A stretch of 64,000 nucleotides of DNA from Siphonodentalium dalli (taxonomy: Eukaryota > Mollusca > Scaphopoda > Gadilida > Siphonodentaliidae): contig CP136061.1 in the NCBI GenBank assembly GCA_032622095.1, positions 53,209,762 through 53,273,761 of the forward strand, read 5' to 3'. Shown piece by piece: positions 11,382 to 24,054 of the stretch (within the stretch, counting starts at the first letter, position 1; each line of letters begins with the position of its first letter). The notes below the pieces were generated by a model. That model worked only from the letters and a program-made list of their open reading frames with translations. It searched no databases and was not told the DNA's origin. Position numbers and translations under genes: made by a program.

Positions 11382-11459
11382 TATACCTACAAATGGCAGT
11401 TGAGAAGATAGAATTGTTCAAGTGACTTAATGCGGACACCATTTGTCGAGATTGTGAAA

Positions 11460-12540
11460 TCAGATGAGGGATGTGGCATGTAGGGTGTGCCAAAGGATTA
11501 TACTTGCAAAGAGTAAAATCCAAGATGGCCACTAGCGGCCATGTTTTTGAATGAAATTCTGAAAAAAATGGCTCCCATCTAATGGTCAACTAGAAGATCC
11601 ATACGAAGTTCGGTGACCATCGGATGAATTGTGTGTTCTGTAAGGTGTGCCAAAGTATTTAGTCATACAAAGAGTAAAATCCAAGATGGCTGCTAGCGGC
11701 CATGTTTTTCACCAAATTTCGGGAAAAATCAATGGCTTCCATCTAGAGCCAACACCGAAGAGCCATTTAAAGTTTGGTGATGATTGAATCACTAGGGATG
11801 TGGTTTGTAGAGTGAGCCAAACGTTCTATTTCACATCGATATGTGGTCATAATCATGCCTATAACTGCAAAACATTTATCCGATATATGCGGGCTGCAAG
11901 GTGTGGCGATGGATTCAAATTTGAAATCCAAGATGGCTGTTTGTGACAATTTTTTTTAACGAATTTCGGAAATGGATGTCTCGGATCTAGATGTCACCCC
12001 GAATATCCGAATGAAGTTTGGCGACGTTGTGGTGAGAGGTGTGGCATGTAAGGTGTGCCGAAGGATTTAGTCATGTAAAGAGTAAACTACAAAATGGCAG
12101 CTAGCGGCCATGTTTTTCAACGCAATTCAGAAATATTTCATTGCTCCCATCCAATGGTCACCCTGAAGATCCACATCCGAGTTTGGTGGCGATTAGATGA
12201 GGGATGTGGCCTGTAGGGTGTGGCAAAGGATTTAGTCATGCAAAGAGTAAAATCCAAGATGGCTGCCGGCGGCCATGTTTTTTTTTATATCGAAAATAAC
12301 TAAATTTCATGGCTCCAATCTGGATGTGATCCTAAACATACCTGTAAATTTACATGTTTTATTTATCCAATTTCGGAAAAAAATCGATGGCTCCCATCTA
12401 GAGGTCACTCCGAAGATATGAAGTTCCGAGATGATCGGATGAAGCATGTAGGACGAGCTAACGGAAATTCTTGACTGACGCACGGACGGCGGACGCTAAC
12501 CCATGGCAATAGCTCAAACTTTACAAAGTAATTGGAATGT
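11460..12540 (+). repeat. Degenerate ~160-bp tandem repeat array (copy 2)
   Basis: This is the same array as 1808-2890, with the AAGATGGC/GGCGGCCAT core in each unit, starting exactly at the ancestral head-to-tail junction. Scattered substitutions separate it from copy 1, more than separate copies 2 and 3. Confidence 0.85.
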
Positions 12541-12865
12541 TGTGGTCGACCCAATAATTAAAGGGGCCTTGTAGTTAAATCAGCATTTAATATACAATTT
12601 GCTCAATATCAAAGCTTTCGGCCACAGGCCTTCCTCAGTGATGATCCAAAATGCTCTTTCGGCTACATTTTACAAGATTACTCATCTCAATGACAATCGG
12701 TTGATCATTATGCGTCAAAATTGTCCGTGATAACTTTACACGAGAGTACATACACCAAATTTCGCGTTTTACAATTAACATTATTCTTAACATGGAAATA
12801 TGTATCAGCTGATGTATCGGTGATTCGGTCGAAATTTACAATAGTGCACGTTTTGCATGCATGTC
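12541..12865 (-). pseudogene. Penelope-like 3' tail with endonuclease mostly deleted (copy 2)
   Basis: The minus-strand tail with CTGAGGAAGGCCTGTGGCCG is kept. About 270 bp covering the GIY-YIG core of copy 1 is missing between GTCCGTGATAA and CTTTACACG near 12740. The uninterrupted GTACATACA target (12746-12754) is the empty site of the poly-G-ended element. The Cys-rich linker segment continues to about 12865. Confidence 0.65.
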
Positions 12866-12909
12866 ATGTATGAGAGAATGAGATGAGAGAAGAGCAATCC
12901 ACTCTTTAA

Positions 12910-13954
12910 CTCTTTCACTGCCGATCGCGACTTGAGTCGAATACCGACACATTCGTTCCGTAACATCAATCCATGGGGAGTAACTTTATATTATTCGGTG
13001 AAAACACTGTACATGATGTAATAAATTTTGTAACGAGAAACTCCCGGTTTATTTTTTTTATATTTCGGGATGTCGGCCATCTCGTTTTGTGATTTAGTAG
13101 TCGCGGTCACGTAACCCTCTTGGTATGGGAAGTGTTTTCCATTCCACAGAGACCAATACCTACCCGCATACCAAGTTTCAGGAATATACATCTGCATATA
13201 CACAAGTTATTGCGAAATACCCAATAATATATTTATTTAGCAGAAATATACTAACATGTTTTCGGTTCTCAATACTAACACCAACTTGCATTCCAAATGT
13301 CGTCAAAATATCTCTGCAGATACAAGTTATTGAGAAATAATGCATTTTCCTTATATTTCGGTGTGGCGGCCATCTTGTTTTGCGATCATGTGGTCACGGT
13401 CTCATGACACTGGCAGACTGGGAAGTGTTTTCAATTCACAAATCCATTATCTAACTGTGCAAGAGGTCCCACGAACATACCTTTACAGATACAAAAGTTA
13501 TTGAGAAATACCCAATCAATATGTATTTAGCAGCAATATACTTACATTATCTTATATTTCGGGATGGCGGCCATTTTGTTTTGTGGTCACATGATCGTGG
13601 TCACGTGAAATGTAACACTGGCGGACTAGAACATATTTTCTATTCCCAATACTGATACCTACTTACATTCCAATTTAAGTTAACTTTCATGAAAATATCT
13701 CTACAAATACAAAAGTTATTGAGAAATACTGAAATTCTTATATTTTGGGGTGGCGGCCACCTTGTTTGTGTGTTTTCGATTCCCCAGAACAATACCTACA
13801 TGCATACCAAGTTTCATGAAAATAGCTCGGCAGATACAAAAGTTATTGAGAAATACCCAATCCATATGTATTTAGCAGCAATAAGCTACATGTACATGTA
13901 TAGTAAGCTTGGCAGCGACAGATATGTCTGTGGTGCTGCATGGCAGTGAAAGAG
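12910..13954. mobile_element. piggyBac-like non-autonomous element (TTAA target), copy 2
   Basis: CTCTTTCACTGCC at 12910 is mirrored by GGCAGTGAAAGAG ending at 13954, with TTAA on each side (12906-12909, 13955-13958). In copy 1 the same place (5092-5095) has one TTAA and no insert, so both insertion and target duplication are visible. A 1,045-bp element with 13-bp termini, TTAA target and a TTAACtCTTTcactgCC-type end fits piggyBac-derived MITEs (family knowledge). There is no transposase. The interior holds four degenerate units with GGCGGCCAT near 13075, 13368, 13569 and 13755, each followed by CACGTG-like sites and the motif AAAGTTATTGAGAAATA. Confidence 0.85.
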
Positions 13955-13966
13955 TTAACAGATAAT

Positions 13967-14493
13967 AAGGCGATCATTACAAGACCAAGTGATAACTGAT
14001 CGGGCGTAGTGGTTACAGATAAAGAGAAATACATCTATCAACTCGACTCAGAAGTAAAAGACATTAGTACGTACGAGGAGATAGATCATTATATGATGGA
14101 CCAAGCAACTAAGGAAGTAATTCACTGCTCGATAAATTGCAGCGAAAACATGTCATCACGGTAGACATGAAAAAATACACGAGTCCTCGATATCCCACCC
14201 CTGGAAAACTGAAAGGAAACCCAAAACTCCACAAGGAAAACGCGCCATATCGTACAATTGTTAGTGGTATAAATACTCCCACAGAAAGGATGGCGGAGGT
14301 AGCCGAGCACTTACTTGAACAATTTGTATCCACAAAACCTCAACATTCTGTCGAAAATGGGCCATTACTCCAGCAAAATGGGAAGACCGAACCCATATTC
14401 GACCTTGACCTGTATTTTGCGCTCATAAGATCACATACCAAATTAGGTTTCGATCCGATAACCCAAAATAAAAACAGCTATTTTTTGGCCTGA
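13967..14493 (+). pseudogene. Penelope-like reverse transcriptase fragment (copy 2)
   Basis: This has the same two-frame remnant as in copy 1: GVVVTDKEKYIYQLDSEV from about 14008, then, after a frame change, NPKLHKENAPYRTIVSGIN within 14137-14493. The open 118-codon frame from 14137 is an accident of decay. The reverse transcriptase similarity covers only its first half, and no catalytic aspartate pair is present. Confidence 0.55.
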
Positions 14494-14552
14494 ATATACG
14501 TGCAGAATCAATGGACAATCTGCCTCACGATTATTGAGATAAAGTGCAATTT

Positions 14553-14594
14553 CGGGGGGGGGGGGGGGTGGTGGGGTGGGGGGGGGGGGGGGGT
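14553..14594. repeat. Poly-G tract (copy 2)
   Basis: Two G runs are joined by TGGTGGGGT. Run lengths differ from copy 3 (24643-24680), as expected for polymerase slippage or base-calling uncertainty. Confidence 0.9.
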
Positions 14595-14599
14595 AACTT

Positions 14600-17500
14600 T
14601 ATACTTAAAGGTTTAGTTCTTTTAAAGGCCCACTTAATTTTCGAGTCTCAGATTAATTTTTTTACGGCGACTTAATATACGGTTTTAATAACAATCTATG
14701 CCATAAAATATGATTAAAATACTACAATTCACCACTATTTGAAACATCTGCGTCTCAGAAGATGCCCACAGAGAAAAATAGCAAACTGCTGAAATCATTT
14801 AAAGTACATCTGCATGAGTTACGACTGAGGTAAATTGAAGCAGTCTCAGGTCTACTATCAAACTAGTCTTCATGCTAAACAATGCCAGCAGTAAGAATTC
14901 TAGTCTAGATGTTCATCACAGACAGCTTTGAAAATAGCAGTGGGATTTTGTAAAAAAAAAACGGTATGTGTGAACGACTTCTAAATGTTATTGCCAGATA
15001 ATTCTTAGCGTTAAGACCACTTTAAATGTAAGAAGTTTGCACAACTTGAGCTGGTCAACAAGAAAGAGATGTTTACTATTAACTGATAGTGGGTGGGTAT
15101 AGTTAATATATAGTTTTTAAATATCACTTACGTATAATGCATTTCTTACTGATGTTTTCAGCGAGTTCCAACCAGTCATGAAGTATTACTCTACGCTGTG
15201 TAAATATTAAGTAATCTTGTCTTGAAAATTAACACTGAATTCCCCATTTAGATGTTGCCACTTTACCTCTCTCGTAACACCCATTACCAGTAGTAATACA
15301 AGTTTGCCAGGTTCTGCATGGCATGATACCCGAACAAGAACTGATTAAATTCGTGAAGGTACATGCCATTAAGACCAATCCTATGAGTGGTTAATTTACA
15401 ACGATGACCGTCCAGGCTCCATTCGGCCAAAAATGTGGTCTGATTAGCAAGATTTATCACATTGATCCAACCTATGTTGGAAATATTCCCAGTTTATCAG
15501 TTAGTCCGTCATATTCACAACATAATCTCATTCAATGTTGATCTAAACAAATTTAACATTTTATCAAACAAACAGTTCATGCAGCACGGATATCCGAAGC
15601 CAAATTACACGAAGGCGAAATACAGCACAAGTGTGACTTGATGTGATACTGGAAACGGGCATCCGCTTGGAACTTGTAAATAACACTTTACCTGTGACAG
15701 AAATATTTGATACTTTCTTCCGAACTGAAATCTGACTGCACACTTACAGGGTCTGTTGAGAAATTTCAGAAACAAAACTTAATCCTGGTTGGGGAGTTCT
15801 CCGTCAAGAGCGCTTTGTTGAGAAATCCATATATTACAGCACAAAACATGATTTTAATTCTCATGTTTTTGAAGCGATGATCAAATTTTTAAATGACACA
15901 ACCAGATATCACACAGCAGTATTTGGCAATGACTGTATCCATTGTAAACTTGCTGGTGGGAATTCATTGAGTAATCTCTTGATTAATCCTGATTGGGATT
16001 TGGACCAGGCTTGCCATGTTAAAATATAAGCTGGCTACCTGAGGGAATCTGACCTTGCACAATTACAGTCACAGTCAAATCAAGCTGTTTGCTTTCTGAT
16101 GAAGTTGAGCCACAACACATACCCTGGCTTTGTTACTATAAAATGTGGATTTCTCAACAAAGCGTTTATGGAGTTCTCATGAATCCTGTCGTACTTTCTT
16201 TTATGGAAATTAGCCGACTGTTTTGTCTGTACGTGCGCACAAAGTCAAGAGTGGTTGGAAAGTACATATGATACATTTATTGCTGTTTTCTTTCAATTTT
16301 GTGGCGTTTATGATACTTTTCCACCAATTTTAAAATTTGAAAAACATATCCCTGGAGGCCATATTGGACTGGTTTGGTTAAACCTTAACATTCTATTGTC
16401 AACAGATTTCACAGCACACCACTCTGGGCATAGCTAACTCATACCTGCTAGCATTCTCCCAGCTATGTTTGAGCAAGTAAATATCATTTGTCAACAACTG
16501 GTTCTAAGCAATTTTTTCAAAGAACACTCAAGAAATATAATATGTTTTATAGTACATCATTCATCAGTGTTCAGTACATATTCCCATATTTGATTTTTAG
16601 ATATGGACTTTGTTTTTCTTGGACCATTGCCTGTAAATATAATTTTTTTTAAATCTCTATAAAGTTCCCATTTTGTATTTCTAACATCATCCACCATGAA
16701 GTATACTCTTAAAATGTTGCATCAATGGGCATGGTTTCTGTGATTACCAATATACGTGAACAGAATACTTTATTTGGACTCTATAAAATTTAGGAAAATT
16801 TGGATCCACAAAGACCTTAACGTCCACGAAGAAATAATAACACATAACATAATGCCAAATATAAAATAATGTTGATGTGTACTGTATTTAACCAATTAAC
16901 AAAGCCATTTTTCCAACCTAACCTACCATCTCGTATGAAGCAGAGAAGCGAAAGGAAGCAGGGAGTCGCACGTGTCCCTTATATACTTCTTTCGGTAAAT
17001 ATAAATATGGAATCGCTAAGTGAAACGAACAAATAAGTATCAATCATTCATTTCTTATTTTACATCTTTTAATTTGCAACAATATTCAAATATCTACATA
17101 GTTTTAATTGAAACCAAATACAGACCAAACTGTGTCAAAAAATTACAACTATAAAACATTGTCATTATTATACGTTCCAGCTCCAATTCACATATAACAT
17201 TATAGAGTTACATAGAGTTACTCCTCTTCCATGGAAACATTGAAAATGGCTGGAAAATAAGCAGATAGAGAAACAAGCAATACAAGAAATGGTAACCAAA
17301 CGAACCCATCACTCGCATTTTGCATAACAAGAACATGATCTGTGTAACCGGTATTAATTACATTAAGCAATGGTTATAACTGGCATATACCTGGTATCGT
17401 TAACATTGTGATATTTTCAAAGATGAGGGTGTGAGGGAGGGACGGTGGTGGTTGCGCAGTTCTACAGAAACACTCAAATTTGTACTGTACACTAAATGCT

Positions 17501-18780
17501 GACATTTATGGGACCATCTCCTGTTGTACTCAACAGGATATATGCAACAAATGAATGAATCTGAGCCATGGATTAGTGCAAAATACGTTCATGTGCTCTT
17601 GTCTATAAGATTATATAAGATACGTCTTAATGGTCTTTTGAAACACATTAATGTATGACAACCTACATGTAAAGATAAACTAGACAAAAGGAATACATGG
17701 TATATAAGTGACTAGCAGGGTTACCCGGCATTGCCCATGTTAAAGTGATGTGAAATCCTCTGCTGTGGACATTTGGTGGGAATAGAGAATACTCTTGCTC
17801 AAAGTGTTACACGTATTGTCATAAATTGTATACCCAAATGGCATATAAAACACCATTCGTATACTTACCCACCTTATCGGCGTTATTGTCATTTTGTTTA
17901 TCACGATTAATTCGTTCCATCAATAAAGAAGTATTTATTTATTTACAACTGCACGTACTTCGGACGTTCTCATTTTTTTTAAATCGTACAGTCGACGTTG
18001 TTGGAATTGACGTTTGTTTGTTTGTTTTATTTGTTTTATTGGGATAAAAACGTGAACATCATAAACTCATTAGTTCGCAAAAATAAGAGACGACAATTGA
18101 GTTATACATGCAGATGTATATATCAATCTAGTGGGTTCGACTAAGATTGTGAGGACAACTGGTTATCATATATCCACGAAGATACAGATATGTTAAAGAA
18201 ATGTCCATCTAGGTGCTCATTTGTTTATGGTGCTATGCTGGCTGGCTACAAATATTATCTGTTTAAAGTAAATATTGCCATATACCAGCTACATGTGCCA
18301 GACCCAAAGCGAGTCTGTTCTTAAAAATGAAAGAAATAATCTGTATCGGGAAGATGCACCCTTGTCAGATGCCAGTATTGGATGATCCTGAAACGTCATG
18401 TGCTTCTGCTGTGTTGTCTTTTATCTCAGAAGAAACTATATTTGACTGCACACTGTGAACACTATTTTTAACAGGCCTTTTATACATTTCCATCTCTCTT
18501 GTCAATTCGTATTTATTTTATTTGGAAAATATCTTGAATGGGACAGACTCAATTGGGTTATAATACATGAGCCATTCTAACATGTCATCCTCTGACGGTT
18601 TAAGGTCCCTCATTTTGCAAGAATATATGTATCTCTTGAACTGAATGATAAATATACGTTTAATGCTTGCTTCTATGTATCATATACCTATCATATGTGT
18701 ATACCTACAAATGGCAGTTGAGAAGATATGATTGTTCAAGTGACTTAAGGCGGACACCATTTGTCTAGATTGTGAAATTT
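14600..18780. other. Non-coding interior of the segmental unit (copy 2)
   Basis: Aligned with copy 1 5720-9200 apart from indels. No gene is recognised. The part 17106-17796 is absent from copy 1. Confidence 0.6.
17106..17796. other. 691-bp segment absent from copy 1
   Basis: Copy 1 reads ACATAGTTTTGCTCAAAG without interruption (8255-8272), whereas copies 2 and 3 carry 691 bp between GTTTT and GCTCAAAG. No terminal repeats or target duplication beyond a TT microhomology are seen, so a deletion in copy 1 is as likely as an insertion. Near its right end is GGGTTACCCGGCATTGCCC, a palindrome-like block of the kind found in dispersed invertebrate repeats. Confidence 0.75.
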
Positions 18781-18783
18781 GAA

Positions 18784-19240
18784 CGCCAAAAGATCTTTAG
18801 AATGAATTATGGAGATGACTATATATAACGATGGTGGATATCGGAGACTAAAATATTGTTATCGATGTTAGAGCCCCTCCTCTCTCCATCTCTGACCCAA
18901 ACGGCACCAGATATTGCGTATTTAATCCACATAATTTGATTCCTCGTTACATTGGAGAAGAACGTGTATGAATTTCGTGGCACTTTGTGCTAAACATATT
19001 TGTATCAGCTTTTGGTGCCCTACCTCCCATTCATGACTCGAACGGCGCCAATTTTGACATATGTAACACCACGGCCATTAAACTCTTGATATCACTCAGA
19101 AGATTATGTATAAGTCTGTTGGTAAAGGCCAACTAAACAAATTCTTATCAAATTTAGTGCCACCATCTATCACGCAAACGGCACCAATGTGTCGTCTCTA
19201 TATCAATATGGTGAAAAGTTGAGACCCTATAAAAGCCCAG
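18784..19240 (+). repeat. Degenerate ~150-bp repeats of the CAAACGGCACCAA family (copy 2)
   Basis: Three diverged units carry the order ATGGAGAAGA...GTATAAGT.TGGTGG...AAATCGGC...TTGGTGCCCCT...CAAACGGCACCAA. The same consensus builds 36640-37440 further right, so this is one dispersed tandem-repeat family. No coding signal. Confidence 0.7.
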
Positions 19241-19300
19241 CTGGGCGATTTTGAAAAAATAGTATAAAAGCCCCTACTGGGCGGCCCAGCTGGGCGGTAT
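19225..19300. repeat. CCCAGCTGGGC palindromic motif cluster (copy 2)
   Basis: AGCCCAGCTGGGCGATTTTG is followed by CCCCTACTGGGCGGCCCAGC and TGGGCGG. The 10-base palindrome CCCAGCTGGG recurs at 29312-29385, 29738-29749 and 30106-30185, so the motif marks the original locus on both sides of the duplication. Confidence 0.8.
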
Positions 19301-19476
19301 TAGAGTAAACTCCAAATTAAAGGATATTTTGGACGCAATAGTGATTGATTATTACTTTTGGACAACTAATATATATATTTCTTTGCGAATATCCCGAAAA
19401 CTTGTCATTAGAAAGCTTTAGGAGCGAATATAGCAGTCCGAAGCATCGACGGGTGACCGAAGTAAATTTTCGCTAA

Positions 19477-21469
19477 ATATGTCACTCCTGTTACTAACAA
19501 ACAACAATCAGCTTACACCAATAGCAGTCATTTCATACGACTAAAATATATTTATTGTTTTTACCTTTTGTTTCTTCTTGGAAATAATTGAGCTTGAATA
19601 AGCTCATCATAGTGAATTATGTTTAAAATCTCTATAAGCATGGGTCAACTCACACATTTATTGCATAAAAGTACAAAACTGATTACTCTGTAGGCCATGA
19701 ACTTAAGAGTTCCAAGTTTATCAAATTTGCATAAGTAACGGCACTTTGTACCAATCCCAATATAATAATAACTTTTTTCTTTGGATGAGTTTGTTTTTAA
19801 TAAAATATAGATATGCACTGATAACAGGAGTGACATTGGTAACAGGAGTGACATTTTGGTAACAGGAATGACCCTACTGGTTTCACAATGTTGCCATATA
19901 CGGTGAATTTTGGTACACAATAATGTTATATCACTCAAGAATCTTGCTTTTGTATGTGATCATCTTCAGTAAAAACTCTAACTATGTTTGGCCAGGTCAA
20001 CACTCTGGCTGGCACTCGACTGGAGGGCATCAACAGATGGATACAACTCATAGGCTGATTCAGATAAAGAATAGGTTTGGGTTTTCACAATTCACCCTGT
20101 ATAAATTGATCTGTCTGTGGTTTATATTGAGAGTTAAGAAAAGGTATGCAACTGTTTTGCTTGTTGGTGTAGGATAACTTGGAATAAATATCAAAAGATT
20201 TTGCTGTAGCCACCAAGACTAGTCCCTGCATCTCTGATGTGACTCTTGTTGGAAATATAGTATAAAATCAAACCGGAATACCAAATCATTCATATTCATT
20301 TGACTCTTCAATACTAGTAGGTCACATGTGACTTTTTTATTTAATTAAGACATAGTTAGAAGCTGTATAACACAAGACTTCAATTTATGGTCTTTATTTT
20401 GAACAGAACTGTGCTATAAATTTCTGGTATTTTATATGTGGCAAATTTAATGAAGTTGACCATTGCCTGAATGGAGGTGGGGGAGTTGCATGATATCAAA
20501 CAACAAATATAAAACATATATTTATTACTTCATTTTTTTTCAAATGGATTATATTGAATTTCCTTCTTGTGATGAAAAGTGATGACTACTGACTTGTGGT
20601 CATCTTCATTGACAAGAACTGGCTAATCAAAGGGTTGTTGGCAATAAATGTGCATTGCACATATCTATTGCACCTGTTACTGTCACTCCTGTTACCAAAA
20701 AAGTAACAGGAGTGACAGTAACAGGAGTGACAGATATGGCAGTTAATGACAAATTTATAAAAATGTATCTGGATTTGAAAACTAAACACTTATGATTTGC
20801 ACAAAAGACTCATTCTAGAATATGAAAAACATATTTCTGAAACATCGAACATGATGAAAGAAATGATATTGCGGTAACAGGAGTGACTTACAATTAACCT
20901 ACTTGCCTCATTTGTTCATTAATGTGCTCCGGTATGCATAAATGATTTCAAACCACCGCTATTTTGACTTTTGTTTGGATTACCTATTTGGTGACCTTCC
21001 CTCTGGTGGCAGGTTTCTCGAAAAAGCTACTGTACACACTCATATAATTCCTTGTTATACTCTCGGTAACAGGAGTGACATAGAAATTGATAACAGGAGC
21101 AATGAGATCTATATTTTCAAGTTTGAATGAAGAAAGTCCATCTTCCAGTTAAAGTCGTTTTGTTCAAGTTTCATGGACTCAAATAGGATTGAATATGTGA
21201 GATTTATCTGATCTCTTCGGGAAAAAAATATAGTCTATTCTGTTCAATGTAGAAAAGTAACATTCAGAAATTGATGACATGGACTCATGTTGGCTCTGTA
21301 AAAATCCAACAGCTCAGACTTTGGTTCAGTTTTTTTGCCTGAATATCATCCTAATTATCATAGTACCTAGAAAAAATTATTATTTGGTTTTCTCCTGTTG
21401 CACACACTTCTGTAATTATAGGACCAATGGTCGTAACATCAAATTGTACACTTTTCAAATATTCACCCA
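19477..21469. mobile_element. 5'-truncated copy of the TA-flanked element
   Basis: Identical in layout to 9389-11381. It lacks the left terminal repeat because the duplication breakpoint lies 187 bp inside the element. It keeps the right terminus TTTTCAAATATTCACCCA and all internal 14-mers. Confidence 0.9.
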
Positions 21470-21547
21470 TATACCTACAAATGGCAGTTGAGAAGATAGA
21501 ATTGTTCAAGTGACTTAATGCGGACACCATTTGTCGAGATTGTGAAA

Positions 21548-22628
21548 TCAGATGAGGGATGTGGCATGTAGGGTGTGCCAAAGGATTATACTTGCAAAGA
21601 GTAAAATCCAAGATGGCCACTAGCGGCCATGTTTTTGAATGAAATTCTGAAAAAAATGGCTCCCATCTAATGGTCAACTAGAAGATCCATACGAAGTTCG
21701 GTGACCATCGGATGAATTGTGTGTTCTGTAAGGTGTGCCAAAGTATTTAGTCATACAAAGAGTAAAATCCAAGATGGCTGCTGGCGGCCATGTTTTTCAC
21801 CAAATTTCGGGAAAAATCAATGGCTTCCATCTAGAGCCAACACCGAAGAGCCATTTAAAGTTTGGTGATGATTGAATCACTAGGGATGTGGTTTGTAGAG
21901 TGAGCCAAACGTTCTATTTCACATCGATATGTGGTCATAATCATGCCTATAACTGCAAAACATTTATCCGATATATGCGGGCTGCAAGGTGTGGCGATGG
22001 ATTCAAATTTGAAATCCAAGATGGCTGTTTGTGACAATTTTTTTTAACGAATTTCGGAAATGGATGTCTCGGATCTAGATGTCACCCCGAATATCCGAAT
22101 GAAGTTTGGCGACGTTGTGGTGAGAGGTGTGGCATGTAAGGTGTGCCGAAGGATTTAGTCATGTAAAGAGTAAACTACAAAATGGCAGCTAGCGGCCATG
22201 TTTTTCAACGCAATTCAGAAATATTTCATTGCTCCCATCCAATGGTCACCCTGAAGATCCACATCCGAGTTTGGTGGCGATTAGATGAGGGATGTGGCCT
22301 GTAGGGTGTGGCAAAGGATTTAGTCATGCAAAGAGTAAAATCCAAGATGGCTGCCGGCGGCCATGTTTTTTTTTATATCGAAAATAACTAAATTTCATGG
22401 CTCCAATCTGGATGTGATCCTAAACATACCTGTAAATTTACATGTTTTATTTATCCAATTTCGGAAAAAAATCGATGGCTCCCATCTAGAGGTCACTCCG
22501 AAGATATGAAGTTCCGAGATGATCGGATGAAGCATGTAGGACGAGCTAACGGAAATTCTTGACTGACGCACGGACGGCGGACGCTAACCCATGGCAATAG
22601 CTCAAACTTTACAAAGTAATTGGAATGT
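21548..22628 (+). repeat. Degenerate ~160-bp tandem repeat array (copy 3)
   Basis: Duplicate of 11460-12540 at +10,088, differing by only one or two bases (for example the GCTAGC to GCTGGC change near 21785). Confidence 0.85.
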
Positions 22629-22953
22629 TGTGGTCGACCCAATAATTAAAGGGGCCTTGTAGTTAAATCAGCATTTAATATACAATTTGCTCAATATCAA
22701 AGCTTTCGGCCACAGGCCTTCCTCAGTGATGATCCAAAATGCTCTTTCGGCTACATTTTACAAGATTACTCATCTCAATGACAATCGGTTGATCATTATG
22801 CGTCAAAATTGTCCGTGATAACTTTACACGAGAGTACATACACCAAATTTCGCGTTTTACAATTAACATTATTCTTAACATGGAAATATGTATCAGCTGA
22901 TGTATCGGTGATTCGGTCGAAATTTACAATAGTGCACGTTTTGCATGCATGTC
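22629..22953 (-). pseudogene. Penelope-like 3' tail (copy 3)
   Basis: Duplicate of 12541-12865. The poly-G element target site is again empty (22834-22842). Confidence 0.6.
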
Positions 22954-22997
22954 ATGTATGAGAGAATGAGATGAGAGAAGAGCAATCCACTCTTTAA

Positions 22998-24042
22998 CTC
23001 TTTCACTGCCGATCGCGACTTGAGTCGAATCCCGACACATTCGTTCCGTAACATCAATCCATGGGGAGTAACTTTATATTATTCGGTGAAAACACTGTAC
23101 ATGATGTAATAAATTTTGTAACGAGAAACTCCCGGTTTATTTTTTTTATATTTCGGGATGTCGGCCATCTCGTTTTGTGATTTAGTAGTCGCGGTCACGT
23201 AACCCTCTTGGTATGGGAAGTGTTTTCCATTCCACAGAGACCAATACCTACCCGCATACCAAGTTTCAGGAATATACATCTGCATATACACAAGTTATTG
23301 CGAAATACCCAATAATATATTTATTTAGCAGAAATATACTAACATGTTTTCGGTTCTCAATACTAACACCAACTTGCATTCCAAATGTCGTCAAAATATC
23401 TCTGCAGATACAAGTTATTGAGAAATAATGCATTTTCCTTATATTTCGGTGTGGCGGCCATCTTGTTTTGCGATCATGTGGTCACGGTCTCATGACACTG
23501 GCAGACTGGGAAGTGTTTTCAATTCACAAATCCATTATCTAACTGTGCAAGAGGTCCCACGAACATACCTTTACAGATACAAAAGTTATTGAGAAATACC
23601 CAATCAATATGTATTTAGCAGCAATATACTTACATTATCTTATATTTCGGGATGGCGGCCATTTTGTTTTGTGGTCACATGATCGTGGTCACGTGAAATG
23701 TAACACTGGCGGACTAGAACATATTTTCTATTCCCAATACTGATACCTACTTACATTCCAATTTAAGTTAACTTTCATGAAAATATCTCTACAAATACAA
23801 AAGTTATTGAGAAATACTGAAATTCTTATATTTTGGGGTGGCGGCCACCTTGTTTGTGTGTTTTCGATTCCCCAGAACAATACCTACATGCATACCAAGT
23901 TTCATGAAAATAGCTCGGCAGATACAAAAGTTATTGAGAAATACCCAATCCATATGTATTTAGCAGCAATAAGCTACATGTACATGTATAGTAAGCTTGG
24001 CAGCGACAGATATGTCTGTGGTGCTGCATGGCAGTGAAAGAG
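22998..24042. mobile_element. piggyBac-like non-autonomous element, copy 3
   Basis: Exact duplicate in layout of 12910-13954, with TTAA on both sides and CTCTTTCACTGCC termini. It was carried here by the 10-kb duplication rather than by transposition. Confidence 0.85.
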
Positions 24043-24054
24043 TTAACAGATAAT

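Larger units (their letters stand above)
1808..11459 (+). repeat. Tandem segmental unit, copy 1 (with later insertions)
   Basis: Sequence from CAGATGAGGGATGTGG at 1808 onward matches sequence from 11460 onward at an offset of 9652, so 11459/11460 is a head-to-tail junction. Removing the 2,180-bp element and its TA duplication leaves an ancestral unit of about 7.47 kb. Compared with copies 2 and 3, this copy has an extra insertion at 3371-4928. It lacks the piggyBac-like element and about 691 bp corresponding to 17106-17796. Confidence 0.9.
9389..19476 (+). repeat. 10,088-bp tandem duplication, first unit
   Basis: From ATATGTCACTCC at 9389 the sequence is repeated from 19477 with an offset of 10,088. 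The unit ends after CGCTAA at 19476, and the second unit ends after CGCTAA at 29563. The left break lies inside the 2,180-bp TA element. Side by side I find only a handful of substitutions plus G-run and A-run length changes. Only 2-3 bases of microhomology are visible at the junction. A very recent duplication or an assembly artefact are both possible. Confidence 0.95.

Noticed and set aside
11263-11589. 108-codon minus-strand frame (also 21351-21677)
   Set aside because: It runs across the end of the TA element, the duplication junction and the repeat array, so it cannot be an ancestral gene.
14137-14493. 118-codon frame (also 24225-24581) as a real gene
   Set aside because: Only its first half resembles a reverse transcriptase, the matching block upstream is in another frame, and copy 1 has a frame break in it. 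It is a decay product.
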